Positions 49,301-62,002 of a stretch of DNA of 64,000 bases are shown in pieces. This DNA is from Syngnathus acus (Eukaryota; Chordata; Actinopteri; Syngnathiformes; Syngnathidae): positions 3,767,501-3,831,500 of the forward strand of contig NC_051103.1 of NCBI RefSeq assembly GCF_901709675.1, in the 5' to 3' direction. How positions within the stretch are numbered: the stretch's first letter is position 1; every line of letters begins with the position of its first letter. A program made the position numbers and the translations under genes. The notes beneath the pieces are model-generated. The model searched no databases and was not told the DNA's origin. It saw nothing but the letters and a program-made list of their open reading frames with translations.

Positions 49301-52300
49301 ACTTCAAGGTCCTCTTCTTTGATTTGACAAACTCGCCCAGTTGTTCCCTGTAATGAGCAGTCTTTTTCCTGAGGGGGGAAAATATGAGCCAAAATATTCT
49401 CAAGAGGTCCACAGCTATGCAGGGCAGATTTCTAAAAATGAAAAGGAGAAAGGCTGCCTCTCCTCTTTCACTGCGTCGCTTCTCTATCAGTATGATCGAT
49501 TGGTCTGCCTCAACGTCCCACGCCTCGATTCCCACTCTCTTCTCCGCAGTGGCGGCCGGCGAGTCACGACAACGTTGCTATGTGAATCTTCTCCCTCCCC
49601 CCCCGAAGGATGTAGAAAGAAATCCACAGGGCGATTCGTGGGAAGGAAAAACAAGCCGTGGGAGGAAGCGGAACCAGGGCCAGTGGCGGACGAAGAGAGG
49701 ACAGCAGTGAGCTGAGCAGTGAGTGCCCAGTGAGACTCTGCTGTGGTTGCAGCTCCTCCTGTATCTCAAGCGAGCACGAACACACATGCAGTAATGCGCG
49801 CGCACACACACACAAAGGCAGGGAGTGTTGCCGATAAAGTTCTCCTGCTCAGCTGTTGCCATTCATTCACTGCTACAAGCAGAGGCAGGCCGCCACTTAC
49901 ATACTAACGCAGTGCCTTCGTGTCGAGGGGCAATCTGAAATTTCCCCAAAATATGTCAAAATTGCTTGACAATATTTGTGGTAAAGTGCAAGAGATAAAT
50001 TAGATAATTAATGGTAAGAGCGGCATTTGTAAAACTGCTGGTAAATTTCAAGATGACAGAACATGGAAGCTGATGGTCCATGTTCAGCCTGCATTCCAGT
50101 TTCACCGACAAAGAGCCCGTGAGTTTTGTTGGAGGCTGCCGGTAAATTGCCCCCCCCCTACATACTCTCCACGCTCAACTGTTTTAAATAGCATGACCAG
50201 CTGGCAGTAAGAGGGGGCTATATTCAGCGTGGGATCACCTCTGCACTCAAAGGCTAAGGTTACTTTCAGGAAAACATACACACAAACTTAAAGCTCCATA
50301 TTCTTCGAATGAATAAATGTTTGATGAACCATAACACTTCATATTCACTATTTTGTATGCAGCACAAAGCCGACTAGTGATTCATAACATCCTCATCGGA
50401 CAGGAAAGCAGGCCTAAACCCAAAACAAACGAGAATATCTCACAAAAACAACTCAATGATTCAACTTGACCTGCTCACAGTCTGGACAGCAGACACACAA
50501 AGGGATGACAACACACAACGGGACTCGGAAGTAGTGGGCGGAGCAATCTAAACAACGCGGTACTCATCGATTACGTCGCAAGTGACATCACTCGAAGACA
50601 ACACTTGCGTAATAGTTACGTCTGTGTTGTGGGAATGATTCTTTGACTCAGATGACCGCAGCTTGAAAATGCGAAGCTAACATTAGCATTTGTGTTTACT
50701 TCTTGCCAGACATATTCAAATATTTGGACTGTTTGGCGATGACGAAGATGCTCGATCAAAGAACGACCCGCAGTTCTCGTTCTCCTCCGTAGTTTGTTTG
50801 TGTAGCTCATTTAAAGGTTTAATCCCATGTGGCTTCCGCAGTTTCTCATGGAACTATTTCGAGGGGGGAAAACCAACAGGGCCGAGTCGCAATGATCCGA
50901 GTAATAACGACCAAATTTGAGTTGTATTTAAATGTAGTTTGAATACAATTTAATAGTCAAAAGTTAGCTGTGACAAAAGTGATCATAGTTCAGACTTTGA
51001 GAACATCCCACGCAAAGTATTTGGCCTTGGACGTTCTTATCATTCATCCTTCACTGAATTACATCACAAAAAGAAAGACACTTGCTTTTCTGCACTGTCT
51101 GATGGACTTCCTGTGGATTCATAAATGAAAAACAAAGTCCCTCCCCCTCAAATTTCAAAAGGTCATTTTAACCTAGAACTCTTGGGAGGAAGAACAGTCT
51201 ACAACTACAATTTATGTGCAGTGTGATAAGTGACTCATTGCATTGTAATTCCTTGGCAAATAGTCCCGAGTTGATAAGATTAGGTATCGTGGAACCTGAA
51301 ACTATTCTAAAGCGGGTAAGACATTACCCCTTTTTGTTCACCACTTCCTGTGCATATTACGAAACTTTTTAGAGAAATTACGAAAAGTAGTAAACCCAAA
51401 CAAGACCAAGCAAGCCTGGTTGAACGCAACTGTGCAATGTGGGGACACACAAAGAACACTTGGCAATTGAAGCCACCCGAGTCCTGGCAATTTTTGTTGG
51501 GAACTTTGAGTTCTTTGTATAACAGGCTGCAGTCGCACCCTCCACTTTGTCACATCTCATCCATAAAAGCAGTCCCAACTGAGGTCTAATTGTACACTGT
51601 TGAAGGACTTTGCAGAGGTCTAGGAGAACACAAGTGCTGAATGAAATCCAGCGAGGCAAGGGCCAGCTTGGCAGCTGCTCCTGCATAATAACATGAACCT
51701 TCACTGTACACCATGCAAGGACTGAGCGAGATTAAGCCCTTGTGAGCACATGGGAAATTCGCTAAGGAAGAAAGAACGCCGGCAAGAGTTGAGTTGGTCA
51801 CAAGCCGTTACGTAATCCCAACATCTGAAAGTCATTTTCATTGTACCAAAGCCCCCCTAACCTCCTAGCCTACTTGCGGAGGAACTTTGCTTGCTGTTTT
51901 CCCTCCAGTTCAGTCTCACTAGGGTTGAGAAAGGTGGCTACTGCTAATTAGAGAACTAAAAAGTACAGACGGCAATTATACTGCACAGTTCAAAAAAAAA
52001 AAGTGCCTTTGTTTTGAACGTTTTTTTTTTTTTTTAAGATGTGTGTTTGCTCCGTGCAGTCTTCTTCCTATTTCTATCCCTGCCCTTAACATCTAATAAA
52101 AACCTGCACACTGACTTATTTGACTGAACCCAATGACCAGATCATAATTAGACACAGACCTTTAATACTAGCACGCATTTCTATTTTTTGTTTAAGGGTC
52201 AAACACAGAACACTGGTTGAGCATTCATTTGTTCCGATTTTGAAACATGTTTTTGCATTGTTTTGGCAGTAGTCAATATTGGATTTTCACAATTGAGCGA

Positions 52301-55300
52301 GTGAATCACTCAAAAAGAACAGCAGGAGCGCGGTTGAGTGAACTCTGTGTTGACGCTAAGTGCGCCGTGCTTGCGGTTTGCAGGTGAGTCATACCGTAAT
52401 GGCCGTTGTATAATTTAGAAACACGAGGAGGATTGGTGCTGAAGACAAGACACCAAGACACAAACATTTGTGTAAAAGGTGTTACAGGATTTGTGGAGGA
52501 GCTAACCCATTTATAAAAAAAAAAAAAAAAAAAATGGGTGTGGCACAACATACTGAAAGATCTTTTTCAATACTTGTCTAGACAAGTGCACAAATTAGCT
52601 AACAAGTGTGTTTTAGCTAATAATAACTTTTGTCGTGCAACATATGGAAGTCATTTCCAAGTCTTGGTCAAACACTGAATAATTCAGCATATGAAGCCGC
52701 ATGATTTTGTAAACCCGCAAGGCGATTGTTAAGTGTGTGTTATTTCCCGGCAGCATGAGTGGGCTTGTGTTTGTGGGTGTGCGTTTGCCATTGCTCAAGC
52801 TGTAGGCAACACATCTGATTTTGGCTCATCCCTCATTATTGAAAAGGATTTTTTTTTTTTCGGTTGCACAAATCAAAGTACATCGAAGGTATGCGTACTG
52901 TATGTGTGCAAGCTGCTTGTTGAAATACGACACCCTCAAGACAGGTAGGTGCATGTCCGTGTTTCAAAAGTGACATGAGCTATGAAGAAGCCGCCTCAGG
53001 TTATGACTGGTCTCTATTAATGCAACTCATGACATTTTTGCCATGCTAAATCATATTTTGTCAAGACTAGAACTATTTTCCAAACCCATTTTTTTCCCCT
53101 CTCCAGTCTGACCGAGTCCTGCGTGTGTCTCTCCGCGATTGGCAGCCTCCCCATCTGTTACATAACAATGTTTCCCTAAAACTGCTCTCGTCCAGGCTAC
53201 TGAATCTTACTGAAGAATCTTACTGCGCTTCGGCATGTTGCTGTTTTGCAATTTGAATGTGTGAGGATGAAACCCACCCAGCCCTCATTACCTAACATCC
53301 TCCCGTGTCATTGTCATTACGCAAAGGGTGGGGAGAAATCTGCAATCTGTATCTTGTCTTTGTTTACATGCCAGGATGATGTGGGCTACAGAGCAAACGG
53401 GTCAACTTTCAACATCAAGTCCTCCCTGGAACTGAGCACCGTGGTATTAAGGATTCAAAATGAAACTCTTCTTTAAGGCAGTGGGAGGGGGGGGAAGATG
53501 GGAAAAGTAAATTAAAATATCAGATTACAGCATACGCTGTATTGTAAACCGGAACAAACTGTTCGGAGGAAACTCATTAGGTCATGTCAATCCTCACTCT
53601 TTAAACTAATTTGCCAACTAGTAGCCACAAAAAAGAACACAATTCATAGATCGGTTCTCCAAGACAACAAAAATAGAAAGTCATTACTCCAAAATGTACG
53701 TTTGCATGCAAGCACTCTCACCCCACCCCCTCCTCGGGAAGTCCATTTAAATTAGATTTTGAAACATTATTTTCCCAAACAAATAACTGTCAGTGACATT
53801 ACCTGACAGGAGAGTCATATCCCTCTGGACCATGCCGAAAGGAAGCGTCACCCTCCCGGAGAGATTACCGCTTCATACTTCCAACACAGGCAGCGTAAAC
53901 AATGTGCCGAGAGGAAACGTGTTTTAAAAAAAAAAAAAAAAAAGGTGCACAGCTGTGTTGCAGAAAAGTCACATTCAATGCCGCACTCAGTTCCTCCACA
54001 GGTTGCACCTCACAGTCCCATTCTGTGGGCTGTCTACAAGTGAGTGCATGTCCCGGCAGAGAGGGCGTGTGTAGGTCGGAGTGGTTGACAAGGTCCACCA
54101 ATCACTTTCCAGCTCTCAAGAGCTTCAAGTTTACTTATTTCCTCACATTGTCATTCACAAAGCGAGAGCAAAAAAAGATATTTATCTCTTTAGATGGGGT
54201 GAGGCGGGGGTGTTGTCTTCTTAGCTTGGACACATTCTTGCTTTTCATTTTCCCTCAGTCGCGTCCCTTCAGTTCCCTCTCGGCAGTTATGCAATAATGA
54301 CATTTCAGACACCCCCCCACCCCTGCTCTCCTCCTGCTCGTCCTTCTTATAGCTTTGCAGTGTGCCGCACGGTCAGTCCTACACACTAAAAAGCTTCTTC
54401 ACTTAGTAACTAATACAATGGCTGTCATTGCAGCAAACTAGAAGTTAACAGGATATGAGTATTTCTTTTTTTTCTCAGTCATGTTCTCGTGAGTTACACT
54501 TCTTATCGTCTTCCTGGAAAAACACGTCACCTCTGTCTATAGACACGCAATACATCTTGCAGACTGTGAATTATAGTCCATTGCATAACTCGGTGTGCGA
54601 TATAAAGCTTTGATACGCTTTATGGGGGCATTCCGCTTTGTCACCCAGCCGACGCCACAGTATGCAGGCGCACACGCCGCCTTAAAGCATCTTCAAGCGT
54701 GGTGACTTTCAGCTTGCTGCAACATGTCTGCTTTGCACTAGAATGAAGTCATAAATAGTGAGAACAATGGGAGTGGCACCCGGAGGCCGTCTGATTTAGT
54801 GAAAACGGCCTCGGGACATTTCTTTGATGTACCTTCCGCTACATCTGCAAAATCTTATTGTATTCACAGATTAAAAATTACAAAATCCCAGCAGTGGTGA
54901 GTAATTGTAGATGACGCTATTGTTGTTGGAACTCCTAAAATGTGGTCAATTATTGACAGATCTAACCCCGCAAATGACAAATTCGCAATAGCAGCAGACC
55001 CGTATCGACAGGTACGAATCTGGATCAATGCAGAAAGACAATGGACAGTGGTAACCTAGCAGCATTCCATCGACGGGAATATCAGAGTGGATTTTTATAC
55101 GTATGAGACAAATATTTGTGGGCGTGGTCAACGCTGAGATTGATCAAACTGCATGATCGTGAAATGTTAACTCCAAATGTTTACCACAGAGGATACTTTG
55201 TAAACAAATAAATCATACACTCAACTACAGTCAAAGAAATGTCAACAAAATCTTAACACTTACAGAATTCAAGCCTAAATTTGCGAAATAAAAATATGAT

Positions 55301-55974
55301 CGACTTACTTTTCCTCTTGCTTGTACTGGTAAACCCCATTTTCTTTTATGATGTCATCAAAGGCACTAAGCCCCACCCCTTCACATTTGAATGATGCAGA
55401 TCCTCCACAGAGGACAAATTTGCAAACATCTGATCTTACATTGGAAAACAATGACCCAACCTGAGAAGAAAACTATTTTGGCGGGTTTAAGGAATATCTT
55501 TGTGATTTATTTCCCTTCATTCCAATGACCTCACTCTGGCACTCACATGCACACACAAAGCTTGTCCCCGATCTCTTAGTTTAAACAACCTCCACGCTGA
55601 GGTAAACTGTCCACTGACAAATGAACAAGATGTACAAACACACTGACATTTACCTTTTTGGTTCTGGCAGCAGTCATTTTTTCCAAGCTTACTATTTTAT
55701 CCAAACCTTTTAGAACATTTTATTTGTAACATTCGAAACATTTGAACCACAGGGCAAAAATAAAAGAATTCTCCCCGTAGAGCACAATTTGTCTTTTAGC
55801 TACTTACTGAGTGGAGGACAACTCACCATCCTTGCGTTCCTGCAGCCGCAGCTCCTTCTGCGGAGGCTGCAAGGACAGTTCCTGGAGCTCGCTAGTCACG
55901 GCCTCGCTTTGTGGGCTGTGGGACGAGACCCCCGCCCCCGTGACTTCCATGTTGTCGGCTTGTGGCTGCAGCAT
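40398..55974 (-). CDS. mrtfa: Myocardin-related transcription factor A (MKL1)
   Basis: Seventeen coding exons on the minus strand: 55827-55974 (ATG 55972-55974), 46806-46871, 45583-45638, 45388-45463, 45121-45279, 44654-44817, 44457-44582, 44291-44359, 44030-44214, 43781-43946, 43231-43608, 42203-43153, 41866-42066, 41705-41797, 41457-41597, 41019-41079 and 40398-40945 (TAG 40398-40400). Phases agree, giving 1195 residues. The long-isoform N-terminus is seen (SPQSEAVTSELQELSLQP). Three RPEL actin-binding motifs follow (QQRRTREELVSQGIMPP; KIRSRPERSELVRMHILE; KISHRPGPIELVHKNIL), then a basic region (KKAKDNKPKVKKLKYHQYIP), a Gln-rich segment (QQQQLFLQLQILNQQQQ), a SAP domain (VAELKQELKLRGLTVSGTKN), a leucine-zipper-like coiled coil (DKQIEELTRMLRQKQRLVET) and an acidic transactivation domain ending DLQLHLESCL. 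MRTFA is held by G-actin and, when released, enters the nucleus to drive SRF target genes. A polyglutamine tract is encoded at 42420-42490. Confidence 0.95.
45031..45141 (-). repeat. mrtfa: Duplicated exon-intron boundary in mrtfa
   Basis: A 35-bp segment spanning the 3' end of the RPEL2 exon and its donor (45107-45141) is repeated at 45031-45065 with two adjacent mismatches. The extra copy is a decoy donor (CACTTG|GTAACT) 76 nt downstream; using it would add an in-frame stop. Confidence 0.85.
49135..49154. promoter_or_regulatory. 20-bp perfect palindrome with a p53 half-site
   Basis: ATGATAGACATGTCTATCAT is its own reverse complement, and the central AGACATGTCT fits the p53-family half-site RRRCWWGYYY. 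No good second half-site was seen next to it. Confidence 0.35.
50565..50790 (+). promoter_or_regulatory. CRE-rich block, possible internal promoter
   Basis: TTACGTCG, TGACATCA and TTACGTCT-like CRE variants cluster within about 60 bp (50570-50630), followed by CG-containing sequence to 50790. An open frame starting near 50690 (HIQIFGLFGDDEDARS) is not recognised. This could be an alternative mrtfa or antisense promoter. Confidence 0.25.
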
Positions 55975-55981
55975 TTTCAGC

Positions 55982-58404
55982 CTGGCAGAGAGACCTGCGA
56001 CAAAATACACTTTTAATTTCACGTTCTATCGCACTTCCATGTTATTCATGAGGTATGATAAAGTCAGATTGCAATAATCTGTTTAGAAATGTTGCATGGA
56101 TTTGAATTATTTTGTAAACTGACAGAGAGGGGCCACGTTTCTCGCTGGGGAGAGAACAGATGCCCGATGACCTGTTGACAAAATGCGCTCCAAAGCCGAG
56201 CAGTTTTTGGCTCACGTCAAAACCTGAATGTCAGATTACGCTGTCAATTTGTCATGAAAACTGGTTACCCTTGAAATGATTGCCTACGACGTGAAGCCTC
56301 TTAATCAAATCCCTTTTGAAAAACAAAAACAGACAGGCTGAGTAATTGGACCCGCTGCGTTGTTGTTTGTTGATCGCTCTCTTGCCCTCTTAGCAAATAT
56401 GCTAGCATCGAGGTCCTTGTGGGGGATTCCTGCACAGTGAGCCTGAAAACAAACATGCCGCTCTTGCTGTCTCACAATCAAATTCCAGCGCAAACATATT
56501 TGAATGGTAACCACACAATTGTGCTCAAGCTACAATGGCAGCTTGTGTGTGTGTGTGTGTTTTTTTTAATGGTAGGGTATTCTTGGGCAGCACAGTGGAT
56601 AAACCAGAAAAAGAACAACAAACACTCAAATGTATATCATAAAAAAAAGACAAAGTATGTAGGGGTTAACTGTTTTTCTGCTTCTGCATGTGTGCACACA
56701 CCCAAACATCTCAGACATGTCTACACATTGACAGATATAAACAGAGACAAGTCTAGCCACATATTTTCAATTTCAGGCATCAAGATAAGGAGCTTCTCGC
56801 TTGCCGAGTCACAAGCGGGAATCAGACTTACCAGATTCACTTTATCTTAAAAGGCTGTGCTCCCATTCCAGCAAGTCAAAGCTGTTAAAGATGATCCAGA
56901 GAAAAAAAGCATTACTTATGTCAATTATCTTGTTCCAATCCTACTTTACTGGGCATCCATTATGTTTCTTTGCAATGTAAGAAATATATTAGAAACATCT
57001 TGTGGAATATTCAAGGTTTAAACTATTAATATAAGCAATTATAATCATTTTAGGTACAGGATTAATCTTTTTCACGGAAATGTAACTATTTGGGATCCAT
57101 CTTGGTGCATATGACCACGCGTAACAGGAACTTAAAATACACAATAGCAATCAGATGAAAACTTTGAAAACTACCATAATCGCGTTAAATAGATCGCAAA
57201 ACAGGTGACAACAAAAGTGGGCGAAAGAATCCACGTTGCAGAAGGCCTGCCCATAGTTGCCATGGGCGAGCAGCAAGTCTACAGCTGTCACCGACCAAAA
57301 CAGACACACAAGCTACGCTATTGTTAGCTTGTCGGGTGAGAGTTAACCCCAGCTAATCAAAGACTGATCAAAAAACACAAGCACTATCATAACATGTACG
57401 TAGGGGGGAAGAATCACTGTGCGATAATGAAACCGGTTCGACGTCCACACTCGCCTCGTTAATCCAACCCAAGTTAGCAAAGCACTATTAGCATGCTTTG
57501 CATGTAATTCCTAGCTAACTGCTCACGGCGATTAAGCAGTGGTTTCCGTAAATGAAGTTGTATTTATCAAAATGGCTGCAGTGCATTAAGTTTGTCGTTT
57601 TTCTTACTTATCATGCTCGCCAGTGGTTTGTTTTGTCTGCGAAGACACAGCTCAGACACCTCCGCCGGTCGTTACCACTTCCTGATGACAAAGGAAACTT
57701 TAACCGGAAAACCCTCCTCTACGTGGTGGGACGCACCAAAACGCCTCTCCCAGTCGCCAACGCTCTCCTGTGGGATTAAAACGTGTTATAATGATCGCAT
57801 GTTTTATACAATTTACAATGCGTTTTACTGTACTGATTTTTACTGAACTGTAAGCGTGGTTAACATCATTTGAACGCATGTGAATGACAGTTGATATTTA
57901 CCATCAGGTATTTGCCGCCCTCTAGTGTAACATAGTTGTACTGCAAATACTGAAGTGAGCTACAGGTTAGTAAACACAAACAACTAAACACATATTGTTA
58001 AAAAAAAACAGCCAACCCGGTGGTCTATGTGATTTAAAATGTTTACCGGTGGTTTATGTGATTTAAAATGTTTAATTCTTCATCAATCAATAAGACTCCT
58101 TCAAAAATATGTTACAAGTTTACAGAAACAGTTTTTATGTGGGTCGCGGTGTACCAGCCCGATATTGCAAGATATAAAATGAAAAACAAAGATGAAACTA
58201 CCGTAAAACGAAATTACCGTACACTTTGGAGTGATACTAACCCCTTAACCATCGTTTTTAATTTTTTAGTATTGTTTTCGATCTCTATTTTCCGTGTACA
58301 CATAACTACGGCAAGTAAAGAGGGTCAAGTGTCTTTTCTTATTTCCGGTTTCCGCTGTCAACATTCGAGCTACTGGGTTAAGTCAGCACCGCTGCGGAGC
58401 TACG
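55982..58404. promoter_or_regulatory. mrtfa 5' region and mrtfa/get4 divergent promoter interval
   Basis: The mrtfa start codon lies 7 nt inside an exon that begins at an acceptor (55982-55983), so an untranslated first exon must lie further right, probably near 57200-57700. get4 starts at 58405 on the other strand, making the genes head-to-head. A 29-bp tandem duplication sits at 58017-58074. No coding gene in between is supported. Confidence 0.45.
58017..58074. repeat. 29-bp tandem duplication upstream of get4
   Basis: CCGGTGGTCTATGTGATTTA-type unit (58017-58045) repeated directly at 58046-58074 with one C/T difference. Confidence 0.9.
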
Positions 58405-60688
58405 ATGATGTCGGAGCAGGAGTCCCTGAGGTGCTCCAGTGGCAGAAACCGCGGAGGCGTACAGAGGGTTGAAGGCAAACTACGAGCCAGCGTAGAAAAA
58501 GGAGATTACTATGAAGCACACCAGATGTATAGGACGTTATTTTTTAGGTAAGATTTCACAAAAAACGTTCTAGTTTACAGTTGGTTGCTTCTCGAGGCCT
58601 GCTACGTTCCGGATCTCTCTGCTGCTACACTAGCTCATATCATTCCCGAATCCGATTGGGTGGATTTCGCTTCGGTTCCGCCCACCCAAGTCGGTTCTGC
58701 CGTTTGGTTGGACAACGAATGTGTCAATTCACTCTGGTCTTAAAATGCACTGCTAGCGAAGTGCTTACTAGCAGTGTTGCTACACGTTTTGTAACTATTC
58801 AATGGAAGTCTTAATTCCTCCAGACTCCATGACAACTATATTGTAATCGATTAAGGGTTTAAACCTATGTTGAGATCATCAGCTTGCAATAATCGATTTG
58901 CGGTTCCTCCCCAGATGTGCTAGTAGCTAGCCAGGTAGCAGTGTGACATTCTCCACCTATATCCATTTAACCTTTCGTAATTTGTGTCTCTATACATACA
59001 CAACTAAATTACAGATCCAGTTTTGCCTCATTTTAGCTGACAAACTAGTAGAGAAGGAGCCACCATTATTGCAACAATGGTTTTATTCCCATTTCCATGT
59101 TATGCTGTTGGTATTCTATATATTCTATACTGTTGTCTGTCAACAGGTACATGTCACAGGCAAAACACAGTGAAGCCAGAGAGCTGATGTACAATGGCGC
59201 ATTATTGTTCTTCAGCTATAACCAGGTAAAATGCTCTTAGGAATTTCTACCGGTGGGATATTTATGATCGAACTTATTTTGTTTTTATGAACAAAAAGGA
59301 TTTGTGGAAAATGCCTCCACACCTTAACTATAAAGGTCTGGTGCATTTTGTAGTTTAATAAATAAACACCCAATATCAAAATGAGGCAATAAGTTAGTTT
59401 CATCCGCTTTTGCTTCACTCTTCAGCAAAACAGTGCAGCAGATCTCTCCATGCTGGTGCTTGAGGTGCTGGAGAAGTCAGAGAGCAAAGTGGATGAAGAT
59501 ATATTAGGTGAGCGTTCTCCTGATTCAACGAATCGAAACATCTGATCAATCGCCGCTGACGCTCATGGATCTGTTGAGCAGAAAGCTTGGCTAAGCTGTT
59601 CAGCCACATGGATCACAACTCTCCGGAAAGAGTAGCCTTCGTGTCCAGAGCCTTGAAATGGTCCACGGGAGGTTCCAGCAAATTGGGCAATCCAAAGCTA
59701 CACCAGCTCTTGGCTGTCACCTTGTGGAAAGGTATAACAGACATAATGAATTCAAAGGAAGAAAAAAAATCCGCCAGCTTTGTCTTCTTTTTTTTTTTTT
59801 TTTTCTAGAGCAAAACTACAGTGAATCTCGTTACCACTTCCTGCATTCGTCCGACGGGGAGGGCTGTGCGCAGATGCTGGTGGAGTATTCCTCCTCTCGA
59901 GGTTTCCGCAGCGAGGTCGACATGTTTGTGGCCCAGGCGGTCCTCCAGTAAGTCCGTCTCCACTATAGAGTTGAAATGTCGCACAGACTCTCGCTTCTCA
60001 ACCTTTTTTTTTTTAATTTGCCAGGTTCCTCTGCCTAAAGAACAAAAACAGCGCTTCCGTGGTGTTCAGCACGTACACGGAGAAACACCCGTCCATAGAG
60101 AGGGGTCCTCCATTTGTTCAGCCTCTTTTAAACTTTATCTGGTTTCTGCTGCTGGCGGTGGATGGGTGAGATAAAAAAACAACAACTCAGCTGTGTTAAA
60201 AAGAATGCATTTCATTGTTTTTTTTTCTATTTAGGGGTAAATTAACAGTTTTCACAGTGTTATGTGAGCAATATCAACCTTCCCTGAAGAGGGATCCCAT
60301 GTATAATGAGGTGAGCGCTTAAATCGATGGATTGTTTTGCATATGAATTCACGATTCATTTTGTTTTTATATGAATGCAAGCCTTAAAAAAAAAAAAAAA
60401 GTGTGGCTTCACTGTATCTCAAAAGTGTTTCTTGTGTCTTTGTCATCTCTCCGGACATCTAAAGTACCTCGACAGAATAGGACAGCTTTTCTTCGGCGTC
60501 CCCCCCAAACAATCTCCGTCGTACGGCGGCCTGCTAGGTGAGTTTTCTGAAACCGTTGTCCATTGTCTTTGTAAAAACATCAATTTCCCTGCGCAGGAAA
60601 CTTGCTGAACAGCCTGATGGGAGCGGGCGAGGACGACGACGGCGTCGAAGAGGCCCGGGAGGACAGCAGCCCCATCGAGCTGGATTGA
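58405..60688 (+). CDS. get4: GET4, Golgi-to-ER traffic protein 4 homolog
   Basis: Complete gene of nine exons: 58405-58547, 59147-59225, 59426-59507, 59582-59731, 59809-59947, 60025-60165, 60235-60310, 60465-60537 and 60597-60688 (TGA 60686-60688). Phases agree, giving 324 residues against about 327 in human. Recognisable blocks are [113 protein letters not shown] and [15 protein letters not shown]. The protein is an alpha-helical solenoid that forms the cytosolic BAG6-UBL4A-GET4 complex, handing tail-anchored proteins to the GET pathway. The acidic C-terminus ([19 protein letters not shown]) is normal for the family. Two adjacent ATGs lie at the start; the first is used here. Confidence 0.96.
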
Positions 60689-61497
60689 GCAGACGGCTGA
60701 CGAAGAACAAAAAGAACACACACGCCCACAAAGACACACACACACACACACATGAAAAATGGGGGAGGCCACGCCCACTCTTGACTTAATCTTTACTAAT
60801 TGTTCAGTTTTGGTTTTCATGCACTTGTCAGCATTGTAGACACGACGTTCCCTTCTTTAGCGTGTTGCTTTCTCACGGGGTGTCAATTGCTTTTGTCAGC
60901 ATTTCTCTGCACCCACCACCACCACCATTCATTTCTAGTAGTTATTTAAATTTGCCTGTTGACATGAGATTGTTTCTGGGTTTCTCATCTGTAGCAAATG
61001 GATGGATGGATATTTATTGAGCTTCAGAATTCAGTGTTTCGGGTTTTAAGTCACCTATTGATGATAACCAGACCTTTAGGAAATTACTAAATCCAATGCC
61101 AAGTTTTCTATCATCAGTTGTGTGCAAACATAAAATGTGCATATATGATTAAATATTAAATTTCTGAATTGGCACTTGTACATTTTTTGTATGCATATGT
61201 TAGTGTTTAAAGAATCATCCCTAATCTAGAATTGCTCTCGAGTGTTTGCTATCAGTATTGGACTTTTTTTTTTTTTCTACAGTCATCACTGTTGTGCAGC
61301 AAAAGTTCAACAGCCAAAATAACAATTTCCAAAGAGACTTTTGTGAATTGTTGGTTGTCACACCGCTACCGACTATTGCGTTCACTTTTTCTTCAGTTTG
61401 ACATATTAGTCACTGCAGTTTGATTTTCTTTTTTTTTTTTTTCTCCTCCTTTGAAAACATAAACGGGACGCTTTCCTTTGTCATGACACACTAAGAC

Positions 61498-61503
61498 AAT
61501 AAA
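61498..61503 (+). other. get4: get4 poly(A) signal
   Basis: AATAAA, 810 nt beyond the get4 stop codon. Confidence 0.6.
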
Positions 61504-61558
61504 CGACCATTGAGAGGATTGAGACTGATGTGAAACAAAACTTGTCCTGTCCATTTTC

Positions 61559-61564
61559 TTTATT
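61559..61564 (-). other. vps35l: Candidate vps35l poly(A) signal
   Basis: AATAAA on the minus strand, 439 nt past the vps35l stop; an alternative lies at 61831-61836. Confidence 0.45.
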
Positions 61565-62002
61565 GAGGCATTATGGGAAAAAAAGCACTAACGTTACAAG
61601 TGAAATCCAGCAAGGACATTATTTGCTTCATAACCAAGCTTAATTCATAAATGATCAGCACTGTATAAATATGATGGAGGATTGAGATAAATATATATAA
61701 ATTATATGAATGGCACTGCATGATAATACAACCAACTTAATTGCAACAAAGCTGGCGGCTGCTGTTTTAATGTATTATTTTAAATGCTGCTTACAGGATT
61801 CACTACAAGGCTTGTTATTAGAACGTATCATTTATTAATTCTCTAAAAATGCTCTTGATGGCTGTAAACACAAGTAGGATGATGTTTGTTTTCATCAAAC
61901 CTAGCTAACCATAAGGGTTACATTTCATTAAGGCAACTTTTAGTGCTTTCCACTTTATAGTGAACCATACTTTTCCAAAATATATTTGTTGATGCTTGGT
62001 AC

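Larger units (their letters stand above)
46872..55826 (-). other. mrtfa: mrtfa intron 1 (8.95 kb)
   Basis: Separates the long-isoform first coding exon from the RPEL exons. It contains a 20-bp palindrome (49135-49154), a CRE-like cluster near 50565-50625 that might mark an internal promoter, and A tracts at 48345-48361, 52509-52531 and 53925-53943. No coding exon was recognised. Confidence 0.6.
60689..62002. other. Convergent 3' UTRs of get4 (+) and vps35l (-)
   Basis: The get4 3' UTR runs right to a plus-strand AATAAA at 61498-61503; the vps35l 3' UTR runs left to minus-strand AATAAA signals at 61831-61836 or 61559-61564. A CA run is at 60717-60751. No other gene. Confidence 0.6.

Noticed and set aside
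50690-50920. 76-codon plus-strand frame (HIQIFGLFGDDEDARS...)
   Set aside because: No family recognised, no convincing splice structure; kept only as part of a low-confidence regulatory block.
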